DNA of 64,000 nucleotides, from NCBI RefSeq assembly GCF_001613305.1, contig NZ_BDCC01000007.1:1-64000 (forward strand), in the 5' to 3' direction. Numbering within the stretch: the stretch's first letter is position 1; each line of letters opens with the position of its first letter. A program made the translations under genes and the position numbers. The DNA is from Nocardia vaccinii NBRC 15922 (lineage in GTDB: Bacteria; Actinomycetota; Actinomycetes; Mycobacteriales; Mycobacteriaceae). The notes below the pieces were generated by a model that saw only the letters and a program-made list of their open reading frames with translations, was not told the origin of the DNA and made no database searches. Shown here piece by piece: positions 52,303 through 61,386 of the stretch.

Positions 52303-52372
52303 CTTTTTACCTGCGGAAACAGGTTTGTGGTCACTATGCCGAACGTGCCGTTTCCCGGCTTTTCCCCGTTAT

Positions 52373-53677
52373 TCATGCTGCATCTCCGATGAACTTGTCG
52401 AGCGCGGGCGTGGAGTCCGGCGCCAGCTGCTTCTTCGCGATGTAGTACTCCTCGGTCACCTTCGAGCCGACCCGGTGCCCCAGCTGGAGTCCGGCCTGAG
52501 CCGCGTCGTACTCCTCTGCGATAAGGGTTGCTACCGTGGCGCGGAATGTCTTGGGAACCACGTGGGCGAACGTGTCACCGCGGGCGCTGCGAAAGGACCG
52601 GCGGAAGTTGCTCGGGTCCCGCCAGTTCCCGTTGCGGTCCGGGAAGATCGGTGACTCGTCGTCATCGGCCCAATCCTCGGCACCGAGCGAGATCAGTAGC
52701 GCTACCGCGAAACTGGGTAGATAGACGGTCCGCTTACCATCTTCTCCGGTCTTGGTGTACTCCTGCCGGTAGGTCTTGCGCCCCTTCGTCTTGGCGGGCT
52801 TGACGGTGCCGAGGATGTCGATCATCCAGCGCTCGCCCGTTTTCTTCGGACGGTGCACATCACACCGCCGGAAACCGAGTGCTTCGCCTGGTCTGGCTCC
52901 GGTGGCCAGCAGCATGTCACCGACCAACACGACGTGGGGGTCGCGATGTGGACCGGTCGTGTAGGCAGGTGTACCCGGGATCTCCTCTCCGCGTTGCCAG
53001 GCCCGCAACTGCGCACGCAGGGCCGTCAACTGCTCCTGCAGCAGAACGACCGGATTGCCGCGCTCGGACCGGATCGGTTTGAGGCATGCGATCGGATGCT
53101 GACCAGGCAGGATCGCGCCGTGGCGTACCGCCAGATCCATCATCCCGGACATCACGATCCGGTGGAACTTCGCCTTCTGGCGATGTCCCTGAGCGAGGAT
53201 CGCCTGTTCGTGCAAGACGTACCGAGGTGTGCTGACCTCCGAGATCGATACGTTCTCGAACTGCTTCTTGATTGTCAGCATGTCCGGCTTGTATCGCTGG
53301 TCGGGCGTGCCGTCCTTCTTGAGCCGAGGCTTGCTGGGGTTGATCTCGGCACGGTATCGCTCGACCGTCTCCGTGCTGATTCCCTCATCTTGTTCACACT
53401 CGGCGATCCAGAGGTCTGCGAGCACGGGGATCTTGGTATGAGGCGAGATCTGGTCACTGCCGAGGAGTTCGGTATTCAACGCCTCGATGTACTTCTTCAG
53501 GGCCGCCTTCGCGGCCTCTTTGCTACGCCCTGTCTTGCCTCTCTCCAGAATCTTGCCGTCGGTCGGCCGTCGCCAGTTTCCCGCGGCGTACCAACCCGTT
53601 GCCTGGCCGGCGGTGTTCGTCACGCGCCGATAGAAGATGTCCCCCAACTGTCCTGGCTGGAGTATCGCCTTCCCCAT
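52373..53677 (-). CDS. int: Tyrosine-type site-specific integrase
   Basis: The 434-residue recombinase has an N-terminal arm-binding region, a core-binding SAM-like domain (about 85-190), and the catalytic domain with LLATGARPGEALGFR (first Arg), a Lys-rich hairpin, VVPKTFRATVATL (second Arg box, Lys in place of His), LQLGHRVGSKVTEEYYI (His and Tyr nucleophile). ATG 53677 has AAGGAAGG eight bases upstream and follows the excisionase stop by one base; longer upstream frame is out of family. It probably integrates into the adjacent tRNA-Arg. Confidence 0.92.
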   Translation of the reverse strand: MGKAILQPGQLGDIFYRRVTNTAGQATGWYAAGNWRRPTDGKILERGKTGRSKEAAKAALKKYIEALNTELLGSDQISPHTKIPVLADLWIAECEQDEGISTETVERYRAEINPSKPRLKKDGTPDQRYKPDMLTIKKQFENVSISEVSTPRYVLHEQAILAQGHRQKAKFHRIVMSGMMDLAVRHGAILPGQHPIACLKPIRSERGNPVVLLQEQLTALRAQLRAWQRGEEIPGTPAYTTGPHRDPHVVLVGDMLLATGARPGEALGFRRCDVHRPKKTGERWMIDILGTVKPAKTKGRKTYRQEYTKTGEDGKRTVYLPSFAVALLISLGAEDWADDDESPIFPDRNGNWRDPSNFRRSFRSARGDTFAHVVPKTFRATVATLIAEEYDAAQAGLQLGHRVGSKVTEEYYIAKKQLAPDSTPALDKFIGDAA

Positions 53678-53678
53678 A

Positions 53679-53876
53679 TCACCTTCCTTGATTCGATTGG
53701 CACCGTTGCTCCCACGCGAGGACTTCCTCGCTGAGGTAGCGAACGTGCCCACCGCCGAGCCGAATGCATCGTGGCCCTTTCCCCGCGCTCGCCCAGTTGG
53801 CCAGCGTCTTGGTTGTGAGCCTTAGACGTTCGGCGACTTCCGCTCGGGTCAGGTACGTCGTATTCGTGGTGGGCAT
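53679..53876 (-). CDS. xis: Excisionase / AlpA-like helix-turn-helix protein
   Basis: The 65-residue protein has the MerR/excisionase-type motif YLTRAEVAERLRLTTKTLANWASAGKGPRCIRLGGGHVRYLSEEVLAW. Such proteins direct excision or activate integrase in actinobacterial integrative elements. ATG 53876 is preceded by GGAG. Its stop and the integrase start are separated by one base, so they are coupled. Confidence 0.88.
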   Translation of the reverse strand: MPTTNTTYLTRAEVAERLRLTTKTLANWASAGKGPRCIRLGGGHVRYLSEEVLAWEQRCQSNQGR

Positions 53877-53929
53877 CTGGACTCTCCAGGGGGATGCAAG
53901 GCTGTGACAAGGGGGTGGCTGTTCGCCCG

Positions 53930-54262
53930 TCAGTTGCCCAAGAAGGAAGGCTCGCAGTCGCGCAAGCGAGCTTCGATATCGGCAAAGGCAATGGTGATCT
54001 TGTGTCGTCGCCGGAAATTCCGGTCGGCCATGACGATGCCTACATTCCCGTCGCATGTGATCCGCGGCTTTCCGGTCCACCTCTGACTGATGGTGCCGCA
54101 GCGCTTCTCGACGTCTGTGCGGATAAGTAGTGCTGCGGTGGCGAAGACCATGAGGCGATGGCTGTCGGCGGCAGGCACGCTGACACGGGTTATGGACGGA
54201 GTGAGCGTGAGCCTGGGGTAGCCACACACCAATTCGAGCGGCGGACCGACATCGGTGGACAT
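53930..54262 (-). CDS. Hypothetical element-encoded protein
   Basis: This 110-residue protein (MSTDVGPPLELVCGYPRLTLTPS) is rich in beta-type alternation with a basic middle (RRRHKITIAFADIEARLRDCE). I do not recognise it. A GGGAAGGGG site precedes ATG 54262, supporting translation. It lies 53 bp before the excisionase gene on the same strand and likely belongs to the element's core. Confidence 0.6.
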   Translation of the reverse strand: MSTDVGPPLELVCGYPRLTLTPSITRVSVPAADSHRLMVFATAALLIRTDVEKRCGTISQRWTGKPRITCDGNVGIVMADRNFRRRHKITIAFADIEARLRDCEPSFLGN

Positions 54263-54415
54263 GGTTCCCCTTCCCTTGCACGACCACGTGCTCAGGCGCG
54301 CTCACATACCCGCGGGTTCCGTAGAGATCGTCCGTCCCCTGCTAGAAGGTCGAGAGTGCGCCAGAAGCTCGACGTCTGGATACTAACTGGAAAGTTCTGG
54401 TGCGTCTACATCAAT

Positions 54416-54436
54416 AACTATCCAATACGGATAGTT
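54416..54436. promoter_or_regulatory. Palindrome between element core and toxin operon
   Basis: AACTATCC and GGATAGTT arms flank five bases. The site sits in the 383-bp divergent gap and is a good candidate operator for a regulator of the element; no regulator gene is identified in the window. The rest of the gap shows no gene. Confidence 0.45.
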
Positions 54437-54645
54437 CGCACTGTCTCGTCTGCCGCTGATGACGTGTCTGCGGAGTGTCAGCGGCCAGTGGCAACCTGGT
54501 AGCTGAGACATCAGTGAGGGGCTGCAGATGCTCCTAATATGTTCTGGCGTAACGCCTTTGGTCACGATCGCCCAGGGTGCGTCGTGGCAGCGGGGACCTG
54601 TTCCGCGCGGCGTGCCGACGGTAGAAGTTCGGTATCATCCTTGCG

Positions 54646-55038
54646 ATGAAGGGGTTGGGATCGGGTTCGTGCACACGCCGTCTCCTGGTGGAGATGAGCG
54701 CGGTCCGCTCCGGGTTCGCAGACAAGAAGGCGCTGCAGTCGACGTTCGCTGATGCGCTGTTGGTGCTTCCGGTCGCTGGCGAGCAGCACGACCTTCTGAC
54801 CGCCGACCACTCGGGAGTCTCGTGGGTTCTCGCGTTCACCTCGGTGCGTGAGTTCGCGTTGTACGGCCGAGCACAGGGCGCCGACGATCGACAGTGGGAT
54901 TACCTGACCTGCCGCGGGAGCCGCCTACGCGACATCGTGTCCGGCGCGTCGCGGGGGATAGCCCTCGATGTGGCTGGGCAGGCTCCGCTGCTGCTTCCTC
55001 CGGGTTGGGATCGAGATGGTGAGGACGTCCGTGGCTGA
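54646..55038 (+). CDS. SseB-like domain protein
   Basis: The 130-residue protein resembles SseB N-terminal domains: ADALLVLPVAGEQHD, SWVLAFTSVREFALYG and a following alpha-beta segment ending LLLPPGW. SseB domains occur in many type VII and toxin loci as accessory proteins. ATG 54646 is eight bases after a TATCAT -10-like element, suggesting a leaderless transcript starting the toxin operon. The last seven bases overlap the next gene. Confidence 0.7.
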   Translation: MKGLGSGSCTRRLLVEMSAVRSGFADKKALQSTFADALLVLPVAGEQHDLLTADHSGVSWVLAFTSVREFALYGRAQGADDRQWDYLTCRGSRLRDIVSGASRGIALDVAGQAPLLLPPGWDRDGEDVRG

Positions 55039-55576
55039 CAAACTTCAGGTCGACCCGAAGGTCTTGCAGCAGGCCGCAGACGGAATCAACGGCGTCATCA
55101 AAGAACTTCAGACGATCGGCATGTCCGAAGAAGCAATGGCCGGACGTGGCTTCGACTCGTTGAAACTGTCGGGCCTGACAATCGGAACGGACGGGCTCAA
55201 AACCGCCTTCGACAGCTTCTGCGACAAGTGGGAGTGGGGTGTGCGGGCGTTGATGCAGGACGCCAACGTGATAGCGCAGAGTCTGGGGCTCGCGGCCGGC
55301 TCCTATCACATGGAAGACGAATACTTCTCCGGCGTACTGAAAATCGCGGCGGTCGACCTGGCAGGAGACCCGAATATCAGCGACGACAAGGCACGCAACA
55401 TGAGCTGGTCGCAGATCGGCAACCAGGAGCTATCGGACTACACGACGTCGGGATACAACCTGCAATCGTTCGAAACCGCAGGCCACAACGCGATGACCAA
55501 CTGGGGCCAAGCATTTCAGCAGATGGGCCCGTCCGGAACCATCAACAGCGCGGAACATGATCTGACCGGTAAATAG
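55031..55576 (+). CDS. WXG100/ESX-like secreted protein
   Basis: The 181-residue protein starts VADKLQVDPKVLQQAADGINGVIKELQ, a long helical hairpin of the WXG100/EspC type, with KWEWGVRALMQ at the turn. The C-terminal half is polar with WSQIGNQELSDYTTSGYN. Such proteins lead type VII secretion of a following toxin. GTG 55031 is preceded by GAGGA and overlaps the SseB-like gene by eight bases; ATG 55016 is an alternative. No ESX secretion-machinery genes are in the window. Confidence 0.7.
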   Translation: MADKLQVDPKVLQQAADGINGVIKELQTIGMSEEAMAGRGFDSLKLSGLTIGTDGLKTAFDSFCDKWEWGVRALMQDANVIAQSLGLAAGSYHMEDEYFSGVLKIAAVDLAGDPNISDDKARNMSWSQIGNQELSDYTTSGYNLQSFETAGHNAMTNWGQAFQQMGPSGTINSAEHDLTGK

Positions 55577-55585
55577 GGGGCGGCA

Positions 55586-58500
55586 ATGGGTCTCATGGAC
55601 GATCTCGGCATCGGTGGCGTCGTCCACGGTATCGAGCATGCCGCCGGCGAAGCCGTAGAAGCCGTCGGTGACACCGTCGCCACTGGGCTGGACGACATCG
55701 GACTGCAAAGCGCGGGCAATGCGGTACGCCATTTCGCGGACGCCGTCGGTGACCGGTTGGGTGCGACGCCGAGCGAGTTGAACCTCGGCCAGACTCAGGA
55801 CCCCAAAGAACTCGTTCACGGGGACCCGGACTCGCTGGCTGATGTGGTCGGCAAACTGCAGACGTTCGCGAAGGCGTTCGAGGAGACCGCGCAGGCGCTC
55901 AAACAGATCGACTCGGGCAACTGGACCGGCCAGGCCGCCGAGGCGTTTCACACTGTCTACCAAAACCATCCACGGGAATGGGAGAACGCCGCGGATGCTT
56001 GCACCAACGCCGCCAACGCATTGAACTCGTTCGTCTCGGTGTTGCGGTGGGCGCAGGGGCAGGCAGCCGGCGCAATTGCCGAGTACAACGAAGCGCTCAC
56101 CGCCCACACCAATGCCGTCAACGTCTACAACCAGCAGGTCGCCGCCTATAACTCGAGTGGTGGCAAGACCGCGAAGCCCGGGCCGTTCGTCGACCCCGGC
56201 AAGAGCAAGGCCCAACAGGCCCAAGCCATGCTCAATGCCGCACGGGAGCAGCGCAATTCGGCCTCCCAGGAAGCCGTCAGCGCGCTCAATACCGCCGCGG
56301 CGCTCGCCCCACCGGAGCCGTCCATGGCCGATCGGCTGCGCATGGATGCAAGCGATGCGCTGACCGAACTGAACACCAGTTTCGATCATCTCGGCGGTGG
56401 CATCATCGAAGGCGTCACCGGCATCGTCCGCATGGCCAATACGCTGAATCCGTTCACCGCGTACAACATGACCCACCCTGCGACGTATCTGCAGAACGTG
56501 TCTGCCACCGCCGCGGGACTCGGTGTCATGGCCACCAACCCGGTCGCGGCATTCCATGACCTCGTCGGAGCCGGTTGGAGCAGCGACCCCGCCGAAGCCC
56601 TGGGTCGTCTTGTTCCCAACGTCGCCCTCGCTGTCGCGACAGGCGGCGGAGGCGAAGCCGCCGACGCCGCTGCCGATGCGGCTTCCGCTGCCACTCGCGC
56701 GGCGGATGTCGGGGCGGATGCCGGACTCGCCCAAGACCTTCCAAAAGAAGTCCCCGAGATCTCCGACGCGCGCCCGACTGAACCGGCGCAGACCGATCAA
56801 CCCGCGTGCAATGGTGTCGGCGAACCGGTCGATGCGGCCACAGGTGCGATGTACTTGCCGGAGACCGATCTGGTGTTGCCGGGTGTGCTGCCGCTGGTTC
56901 TGACTCGCCGCTATCACAGTCGCTACGACGCGGGCCGGTGCTTCGGCCGGCGCTGGGCCTCGAGCCTCGACGAACGCATCGAAATCGACCGCGACGGCGT
57001 GGTATTGGTCGGTGCGGACGGTGAGCTCGTCACCTACCCGCACGGCCCGGTCGGTTCGCCTGCCGACCCGTCCCACCACGCCGTGAAAAAGCCGCTGACC
57101 CGTATGGAGCACGGCGGTTACCGTCTCGACGAACCTGTGCAAGGTCTGACTCGCCACTATGGCCGGTTGCCCGATGCGGCATTGCCGGGCGGGATCTACC
57201 CACTGGTCGCGATTACCGACCGCCACGGCAACCGGATCATCATCCGCCGTGACGACACCGCCCGTGTCGTCGAACTCGAGCACTCTGGCGGCTACCGGGT
57301 CCTGGCGTCGCTCGATGAGGCCGGCCATGTCACCGCTGTGGACGTGGTAGAGGCCGACGGCAGCCGAGTTCGTGTGCGCGCGTTCGGTTACGACGAGTTC
57401 GGTCATCTGACTCAGATCATCAACGGCTCAGGGCAGGCCACTCAGTACGCCTACGAAGCGCACGAACTGATGACGTCCTGGACGGACCGCAACGGCTACA
57501 CCTACCGCTACGAGTACGACAGCGAGGGCCGGGTCGTCGCCCAGGACGGCGACGACGGTGTGTTCGCAGGGACTTTCGACTACCTCGATTTGCCCGATGG
57601 CCGGCATCTGACGCGTCACACCGACTCCACCGGCGCCGTCAACACCTATCTGATCGATGAGAACTACGACGTCGCCGCCGTCACCGACCCGTTGGGCAAC
57701 ACCACCGCGATCGGCCACGATTCGCAACACCGCCCGGACGTCCGGATCGATGCGCTGGGTCGTGCCACCCGATATCGCCACGACGAGTCGGGACAGCTTG
57801 CCGCACAGCGTCGTCCGGATGGCCGTGAAATGCACATCCAGTACCACGCGCCCGGAAAACCTTCTCGCGTCAAGCAATTCGACGATACCGTCTGGACCTA
57901 CCAGTACGACGAACACGCCAACCTCACCGCGATCATCGACCCCGTTGGCGGCACAACACAATACGAGCATCACCCCCGCGGCGGCACGTCCATCGTCACC
58001 ACGCCTGCCGGCGGGCACACCCTCATCGACCGCAATCCCGCCGGCCTTCCGATCGCCGTCACCGATCCCAACGGCAGCGTCACACGTTACGTCCACGATT
58101 CCCTCGGTCGCGTCGTCGCCGTCCATCGCCCCGACGGCACAGTCGTCACCGTCGAGCGGTCGATCGACGGAAAACCGCTGCGCCGCAAACATTCCGACGG
58201 TACAACCGAAACCTGGACCTGGGACGGGGAAGGAAACCTGCTCTCACACACCGACGCGAGCGGCAATACGACCAGCTACACCTACGGTCCTTTCGACAAG
58301 CCGACCGCTCATATCGCACCGGACGGCGCGGTTACCCGCTACCGGTGGGACACCGAGACCCGGCTCACCGCGGTCACCAATCCGCAGGGATTGACCTGGA
58401 CCTACAGTTACGATCCGTGTGGTCGCTTGGCGTCCGAGACCGACTTCGATGGCCTGACAACCGAATACCGTTACGACCCGGCTGGGCAGTTGGTAGCTCG

Positions 58501-60295
58501 CGTCCGGGATGGCGTCGAGATCGGCTACAGGCACGACGAACTCGGCGACGTGATCGCCGAGCACGCTGCCGACGGTGAGGTCATCTACACCCGCGACCCG
58601 ATGGGACGCATCCTCACCGCCACCGGCGACGTCGAGGTGGTCTTCAAACGCGATGCCTTGGGGCGCGTTACGTGCGAAACCGTCGACGGAAACGGCGTGG
58701 ACTCCGTCTACGACGGCGGTCGCCGCATCCGCCGCACCACCCCGACCGGCAGCATCGACTACCACCACGACCCTGCCGGGCGTCTCGTCGATATCCAGAC
58801 CGCGGGCCGACACATCCGATTCGAATACGACCCCGTTGGCCGCGAGACTCGCCGGACCCTCGGGCGAGGCCTGGTATTCGAAACCTCGTGGACCTCACGT
58901 GGTCTGCCCGCCGAACAGACTCTCATCGCAGGTTCCGGCAGCGGCAACGTCTCTTCCCTGGATCTTCCTGGATTGCCGCCGCCCGTCCCTACTGAAGCTG
59001 AACGTCTACTTCTCGAGCGGACATACACCTACCGGCCCGACACAGCCCTGGCGGCAGTCCACGACACCCTGGTCGGTGCCCGCACCTACGCCCTCGACGC
59101 TGCCGGCCGCGTCACAGCCGTGACTGGCAGCCAGACCGAGGATTACGGCTACGACGTCGCTGGGAACCTCACGACAAGCCGCGTGGCAGCTGAGGGTATT
59201 CCTGACAGCGAAGGCGCCCGCAACGAGTACCACGGCACCCGTCTGGTTCGAGGAGGCCGATCCACCTGGCATCACGACCATCTCGGTCGGCCCGTCCGCC
59301 AAACGGTCGCTCGTCTTTCCCGCAAACCCGAAACTTGGCACTACGAATGGGACTCACGCGACCGGCTCCGCGCCGTCACCACGCCCGACGGCAACCGTTG
59401 GACCTACACGTACGACCCCTTCGGTAGGCGCGTGCGTAAGACCGGCGTGACAACCGCCGGCACCGTCCTCGCCGACGTCCACTTCACTTGGGATGGCGAT
59501 CATCTCGCCGCCGAAACCGACAGTGCGGGCAAGACCACAGCGTGGACTTATCGGCCGGGCGGTGTCACACCAATTGCGCAGCACGAGACCGAGACTTTCG
59601 ATCAATCCGCTGTCGACCGACGGTTCTACGCCATTGTTACCGACCTGGTCGGTAGCGTGACCAGCCTCGTCGATCCCGATTCCGAAACCATTGCGGGTTG
59701 CGCCAATACCACGCTCTGGGGTCAGACCACGTGGACCGGCACAGCCACCACCCCTCTCCGCTTCCCTGGCCAATACTTCGATCCTGAAACGGGCCTCCAC
59801 TACAACCGCCACCGCTACTATCACCCCGACACCGCCCGATACCTCACCACTGACCCCCTCGGCCTCACCCCAGCACCCAATCCCGCCACGTACGTCGACA
59901 ACCCGACAGGGTGGATAGATCCACTGGGCCTTGCCCCAATCAGCGATTGCGGTGCACAGGATGACGTGCCCAGTCGTAACGAAGCATTCCGGAACGCCAA
60001 ACGCGATCTCGATATCCCCATGAATCAGCAGCCCGACGCGGTCACCCACGAACCGTTCACAGACAAATGGGGCAAGCGGATTCTCGACGACAACGGGATG
60101 CCGATCGACGTACGGGAATACACCTTTACCCGTCCGGACGGCAGCAGGGTTGTCATCCAAGACCACGGTGCCGGGCATTACTATGGACCGAGCGCAGCAG
60201 GAAACCAAGGTCCGCATTTCAACGTCCGACCCGACTGGGATACTAGGCACGGGAATGTCCCAGGTACACAAGACCATTACCCTTTCGGAAAGTGA
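55586..60295 (+). CDS. RHS-repeat polymorphic toxin with HNH/EndoVII-type tip
   Basis: This 1569-residue toxin has an N-terminal helical WXG-like domain (about 75-180; Trp113-Thr-Gly115). An Ala-rich helical linker with amphipathic segments precedes a DUF6531-type start (CNGVGEPVDAATGAMYLPETDLVLPG). Many YD/RHS repeats (about 540-1400) encapsulate the tip. The RHS core is GQYFDPETGLHYNRHRYYHP through DPLGL. The tip (1452-1569) has the pattern of HNH/EndoVII-like nuclease toxins: VIQDHGAGHYYG (His1527, His1531), GPHFNVRP (His1544) and DHYPF (His1564). It is likely secreted by a type VII system and cleaves nucleic acid in rivals. ATG 55586 follows GGGGGCGG. Its stop is next to the immunity gene. 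Confidence 0.92.
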   Translation: MGLMDDLGIGGVVHGIEHAAGEAVEAVGDTVATGLDDIGLQSAGNAVRHFADAVGDRLGATPSELNLGQTQDPKELVHGDPDSLADVVGKLQTFAKAFEETAQALKQIDSGNWTGQAAEAFHTVYQNHPREWENAADACTNAANALNSFVSVLRWAQGQAAGAIAEYNEALTAHTNAVNVYNQQVAAYNSSGGKTAKPGPFVDPGKSKAQQAQAMLNAAREQRNSASQEAVSALNTAAALAPPEPSMADRLRMDASDALTELNTSFDHLGGGIIEGVTGIVRMANTLNPFTAYNMTHPATYLQNVSATAAGLGVMATNPVAAFHDLVGAGWSSDPAEALGRLVPNVALAVATGGGGEAADAAADAASAATRAADVGADAGLAQDLPKEVPEISDARPTEPAQTDQPACNGVGEPVDAATGAMYLPETDLVLPGVLPLVLTRRYHSRYDAGRCFGRRWASSLDERIEIDRDGVVLVGADGELVTYPHGPVGSPADPSHHAVKKPLTRMEHGGYRLDEPVQGLTRHYGRLPDAALPGGIYPLVAITDRHGNRIIIRRDDTARVVELEHSGGYRVLASLDEAGHVTAVDVVEADGSRVRVRAFGYDEFGHLTQIINGSGQATQYAYEAHELMTSWTDRNGYTYRYEYDSEGRVVAQDGDDGVFAGTFDYLDLPDGRHLTRHTDSTGAVNTYLIDENYDVAAVTDPLGNTTAIGHDSQHRPDVRIDALGRATRYRHDESGQLAAQRRPDGREMHIQYHAPGKPSRVKQFDDTVWTYQYDEHANLTAIIDPVGGTTQYEHHPRGGTSIVTTPAGGHTLIDRNPAGLPIAVTDPNGSVTRYVHDSLGRVVAVHRPDGTVVTVERSIDGKPLRRKHSDGTTETWTWDGEGNLLSHTDASGNTTSYTYGPFDKPTAHIAPDGAVTRYRWDTETRLTAVTNPQGLTWTYSYDPCGRLASETDFDGLTTEYRYDPAGQLVARVRDGVEIGYRHDELGDVIAEHAADGEVIYTRDPMGRILTATGDVEVVFKRDALGRVTCETVDGNGVDSVYDGGRRIRRTTPTGSIDYHHDPAGRLVDIQTAGRHIRFEYDPVGRETRRTLGRGLVFETSWTSRGLPAEQTLIAGSGSGNVSSLDLPGLPPPVPTEAERLLLERTYTYRPDTALAAVHDTLVGARTYALDAAGRVTAVTGSQTEDYGYDVAGNLTTSRVAAEGIPDSEGARNEYHGTRLVRGGRSTWHHDHLGRPVRQTVARLSRKPETWHYEWDSRDRLRAVTTPDGNRWTYTYDPFGRRVRKTGVTTAGTVLADVHFTWDGDHLAAETDSAGKTTAWTYRPGGVTPIAQHETETFDQSAVDRRFYAIVTDLVGSVTSLVDPDSETIAGCANTTLWGQTTWTGTATTPLRFPGQYFDPETGLHYNRHRYYHPDTARYLTTDPLGLTPAPNPATYVDNPTGWIDPLGLAPISDCGAQDDVPSRNEAFRNAKRDLDIPMNQQPDAVTHEPFTDKWGKRILDDNGMPIDVREYTFTRPDGSRVVIQDHGAGHYYGPSAAGNQGPHFNVRPDWDTRHGNVPGTQDHYPFGK

Positions 60296-60300
60296 ACAAG

Positions 60301-60975
60301 ATGAGTTGGATCGAGCTCCTGACCGATGCACGCGCGATACGAGCTATCTACAGGGATAACCCGCCATCGCTGGACAACTTGACGATGCATGAACTATGCC
60401 TGCACCGCGACGGGCCGCGTGCTGTCATCAACGCAGTCCTCGCCGAGTTCCCCTCTGACCCGCCCAAAAAATGGCGCGATCAAGGCTTCAATACTGTCTA
60501 CATCAAGCTATACCTCGAAGGCGTTACCAAGGCCGATATCTCTGGTATAGATACCGACTCGCGGATCAACCTCCAACTGAACCGCGAAGACGGACAGATC
60601 CACGCCACCACCGGCCCCGGCTCGACAACCACATTCGACATATGGTCAGATTTCCTCATCTTGAATTCAATTTCTGCATATCACACGTCACCGGTGGCGG
60701 ACCAACGTGTCGTCGTCGTCGAAGCGCCTGCTGAGGCGGCTGAGGCTCCTTGGGCCTTCATCGTGCGATGCGAAAGCGGGATCGTCGAGCCGGGCAACGA
60801 ATTCCACTACGTCCAAGACCCGGCCGGCACCAGGACGCCTTCAAGGCTCCGCGTTACACGGATCCTCAGCTCGGGGAGCGAGACCGACACACTGGACCCG
60901 CCTAATTCGGGCTTGCTGGTCCTGACAGGCAAGACCAACAGGCCACCTGCGGTCGGCGACAGACTGGTCGGATAG
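60301..60975 (+). CDS. Imm50-like immunity protein with EF-Tu domain-II-like tail
   Basis: The 224-residue protein has an N-terminal Imm50 pattern (SWIELLTDARAIRAIY, PPSLDNLTMHELCLHRDGP, FPSDPPKKWRDQGFNTVYIKLYL; ~1-100), a family of toxin immunity proteins. After a linker, residues ~145-224 (WAFIVRCESGIVEPGNEFHYV, SRLRVTRI, LLVLTGKTNRPPAVGDRLVG) follow the layout of elongation-factor domain II (V-ERG-V--GEEVEI, GLLLRG--). GGAAAG precedes ATG 60301; GTG 60292 would overlap the toxin stop. It should neutralise the toxin tip in the cytosol. The tail's role is unknown. Confidence 0.78.
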   Translation: MSWIELLTDARAIRAIYRDNPPSLDNLTMHELCLHRDGPRAVINAVLAEFPSDPPKKWRDQGFNTVYIKLYLEGVTKADISGIDTDSRINLQLNREDGQIHATTGPGSTTTFDIWSDFLILNSISAYHTSPVADQRVVVVEAPAEAAEAPWAFIVRCESGIVEPGNEFHYVQDPAGTRTPSRLRVTRILSSGSETDTLDPPNSGLLVLTGKTNRPPAVGDRLVG

Positions 60976-61014
60976 TCCAACTAGTCTGATTCGAGTACCG
61001 GATGGGATTGCCCT

Positions 61015-61386
61015 ATGGCGATGACAGAGATCGAGCACCCCATGGCGACGGCGCGCGTTCGATGGCTGCGTCCTGAAGAAGGCGGCCGGAAATCAGGGCC
61101 GCCCACGGCTAGTGTGTACTCGGCAACGATGGCGTTCAAACTCGACCCCGATGCTGCACCGGGATGGGAGCTGGCTGCGGATCCGTTCCTGAGCATTTTG
61201 GTGAAACGGCCTGATACTCGTGGGAACGTTGAAGAAGAACTGGCGACGATCGGTTTTCTTGCACCTGATTCGGCGCGCCCCTATCTTCATCCCGCAGCGG
61301 AGTTCGTCATAATGGAAGGACCGTCGGTCGTTGCCGAGGCGGCGGTGCAGGATGTCATCGAGCAGGCCGACACTCAGGGGAAATGA
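61015..61386 (+). CDS. Stand-alone EF-Tu domain-III-like protein
   Basis: This 123-residue protein has ATARVRWLRPEEGGRKSGPPTASVYSATMAF and ends PAAEFVIMEGPSVVAEAAVQDVIE. These parallel the first and last strands of EF-Tu domain III (A-V--L--EEGGR-T-------P-F-F and RFAIREGG-TVG-G-V). There is no GTPase domain. It lies 39 bp after the Imm50-like gene, whose tail resembles domain II, so the two could form a mimic of the EF-Tu barrel pair. Function unknown. Confidence 0.65.
   Translation: MAMTEIEHPMATARVRWLRPEEGGRKSGPPTASVYSATMAFKLDPDAAPGWELAADPFLSILVKRPDTRGNVEEELATIGFLAPDSARPYLHPAAEFVIMEGPSVVAEAAVQDVIEQADTQGK

Noticed and set aside
55430..57406. 658-codon minus-strand frame opposite the RHS toxin
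   Set aside because: Antisense shadow; the RHS gene has full domain support and good start signals.
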